This document shows, one piece after another, positions 12,542-12,651 of a stretch of DNA of 12,651 bases. The notes beneath the pieces are model-generated. The model saw only the letters and a program-made list of their open reading frames with translations. It had not been told where the DNA came from and made no database searches. The position numbers were made by a program, and so were the translations under genes. The first letter of the stretch is position 1; each line of letters opens with the position of its first letter. Source of the stretch: Candidatus Rifleibacteriota bacterium. GTDB lineage: Bacteria > Riflebacteria > Ozemobacteria > Ozemobacterales > Ozemobacteraceae. The stretch is from positions 1 to 12,651 of the forward strand of contig JAFXRA010000306.1 in the NCBI GenBank assembly GCA_017526725.1. The letters run 5' to 3'.

Positions 12542-12637
12542 CCCCCTTTATCAAAGGGGGATGTCTACGCAGTAGACTGGGGGATTTTCGAGAAATTTGC
12601 CAAGCAGTAGAATGTTAAGTCCGAAGACTTGTAGTGA
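12542..12637 (+). repeat. Palindromic composite repeat, copy C
   Basis: CCCCCTTT-atc-AAAGGGGG (12542-12560) is followed by GTCTAC-gca-GTAGAC (12563-12577), then GGGGGATTTTCGAGAA and the tail with ATTTGCCAAG and AAGTC-cgaa-GACTT (12618-12631 region), ending TGTAGTGAA. This is the cleanest copy and defines the plan: C/G clamp, variable hairpin, GGGGATTTT, tail hairpin. It may continue past the window. Confidence 0.7.
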
Positions 12638-12651
12638 ACCTAAAACAATTC

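Overview
This is an AT-rich chromosomal segment from a diderm bacterium. The evidence for a diderm is a truncated OstA/LptA-like gene at the left edge and an AsmA-like envelope gene at the right. Intergenic spacers hold many degenerate 7-bp tandem repeats, a habit best known in Cyanobacteria. The main operon starts with a SKI2-type helicase carrying a DSHCT domain, a type common in Cyanobacteria. Together these suggest, without proving, a non-photosynthetic cyanobacterial relative (Melainabacteria/Vampirovibrionia-like). No rRNA, tRNA or CRISPR array was seen.

Layout. 1-487 (-): start of an OstA/LptA-like periplasmic protein. 488-853: divergent promoters plus a palindromic repeat. 854-5383 (+): a tightly overlapping operon of SKI2-like helicase, tsaE, tsaB and tsaD. 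The last three encode the core proteins that, with TsaC made elsewhere, install t6A on tRNA. tsaB carries an in-frame, GC-rich block of hairpins that looks like a mobile palindromic element inside a coding sequence. 5384-5874: heptamer repeats and a second palindromic composite. 5875-7155 (+): an AAA ATPase of the DUF4143 family. 7156-7745: a terminator, nested inverted repeats, and the C-terminal remnant of an XRE regulator. 7746-8472 (-): a nucleotidyltransferase/HEPN pair of toxin-antitoxin type. 8780-9166 (-): an intact XRE regulator, whose tail is duplicated in the remnant. 9216-9251: a perfect 15-bp inverted repeat in the divergent promoter region. 9333-10365 (+): four small membrane proteins, namely two glycine-zipper-like proteins, a 43-residue peptide between them, and a zinc-ribbon protein with two membrane segments. 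10526-10998 (-): two decayed Rpn-family transposase/nuclease fragments. 11104-12285 (-): AsmA-like protein. 12286-12651: heptamer repeats and a third palindromic composite.

The t6A operon and envelope genes are core functions. The stretch from about 5.9 to 11 kb is an accessory island. Its most system-like part is the XRE regulator, the operator-like palindrome and the small membrane-protein genes. Three minus-strand genes (OstA-like, nucleotidyltransferase, AsmA-like) share a promoter whose -10 box ends exactly 6 nt before the ATG, with no Shine-Dalgarno sequence. This points to leaderless mRNAs. In contrast, the XRE gene and the small membrane-protein genes have clear Shine-Dalgarno sites.
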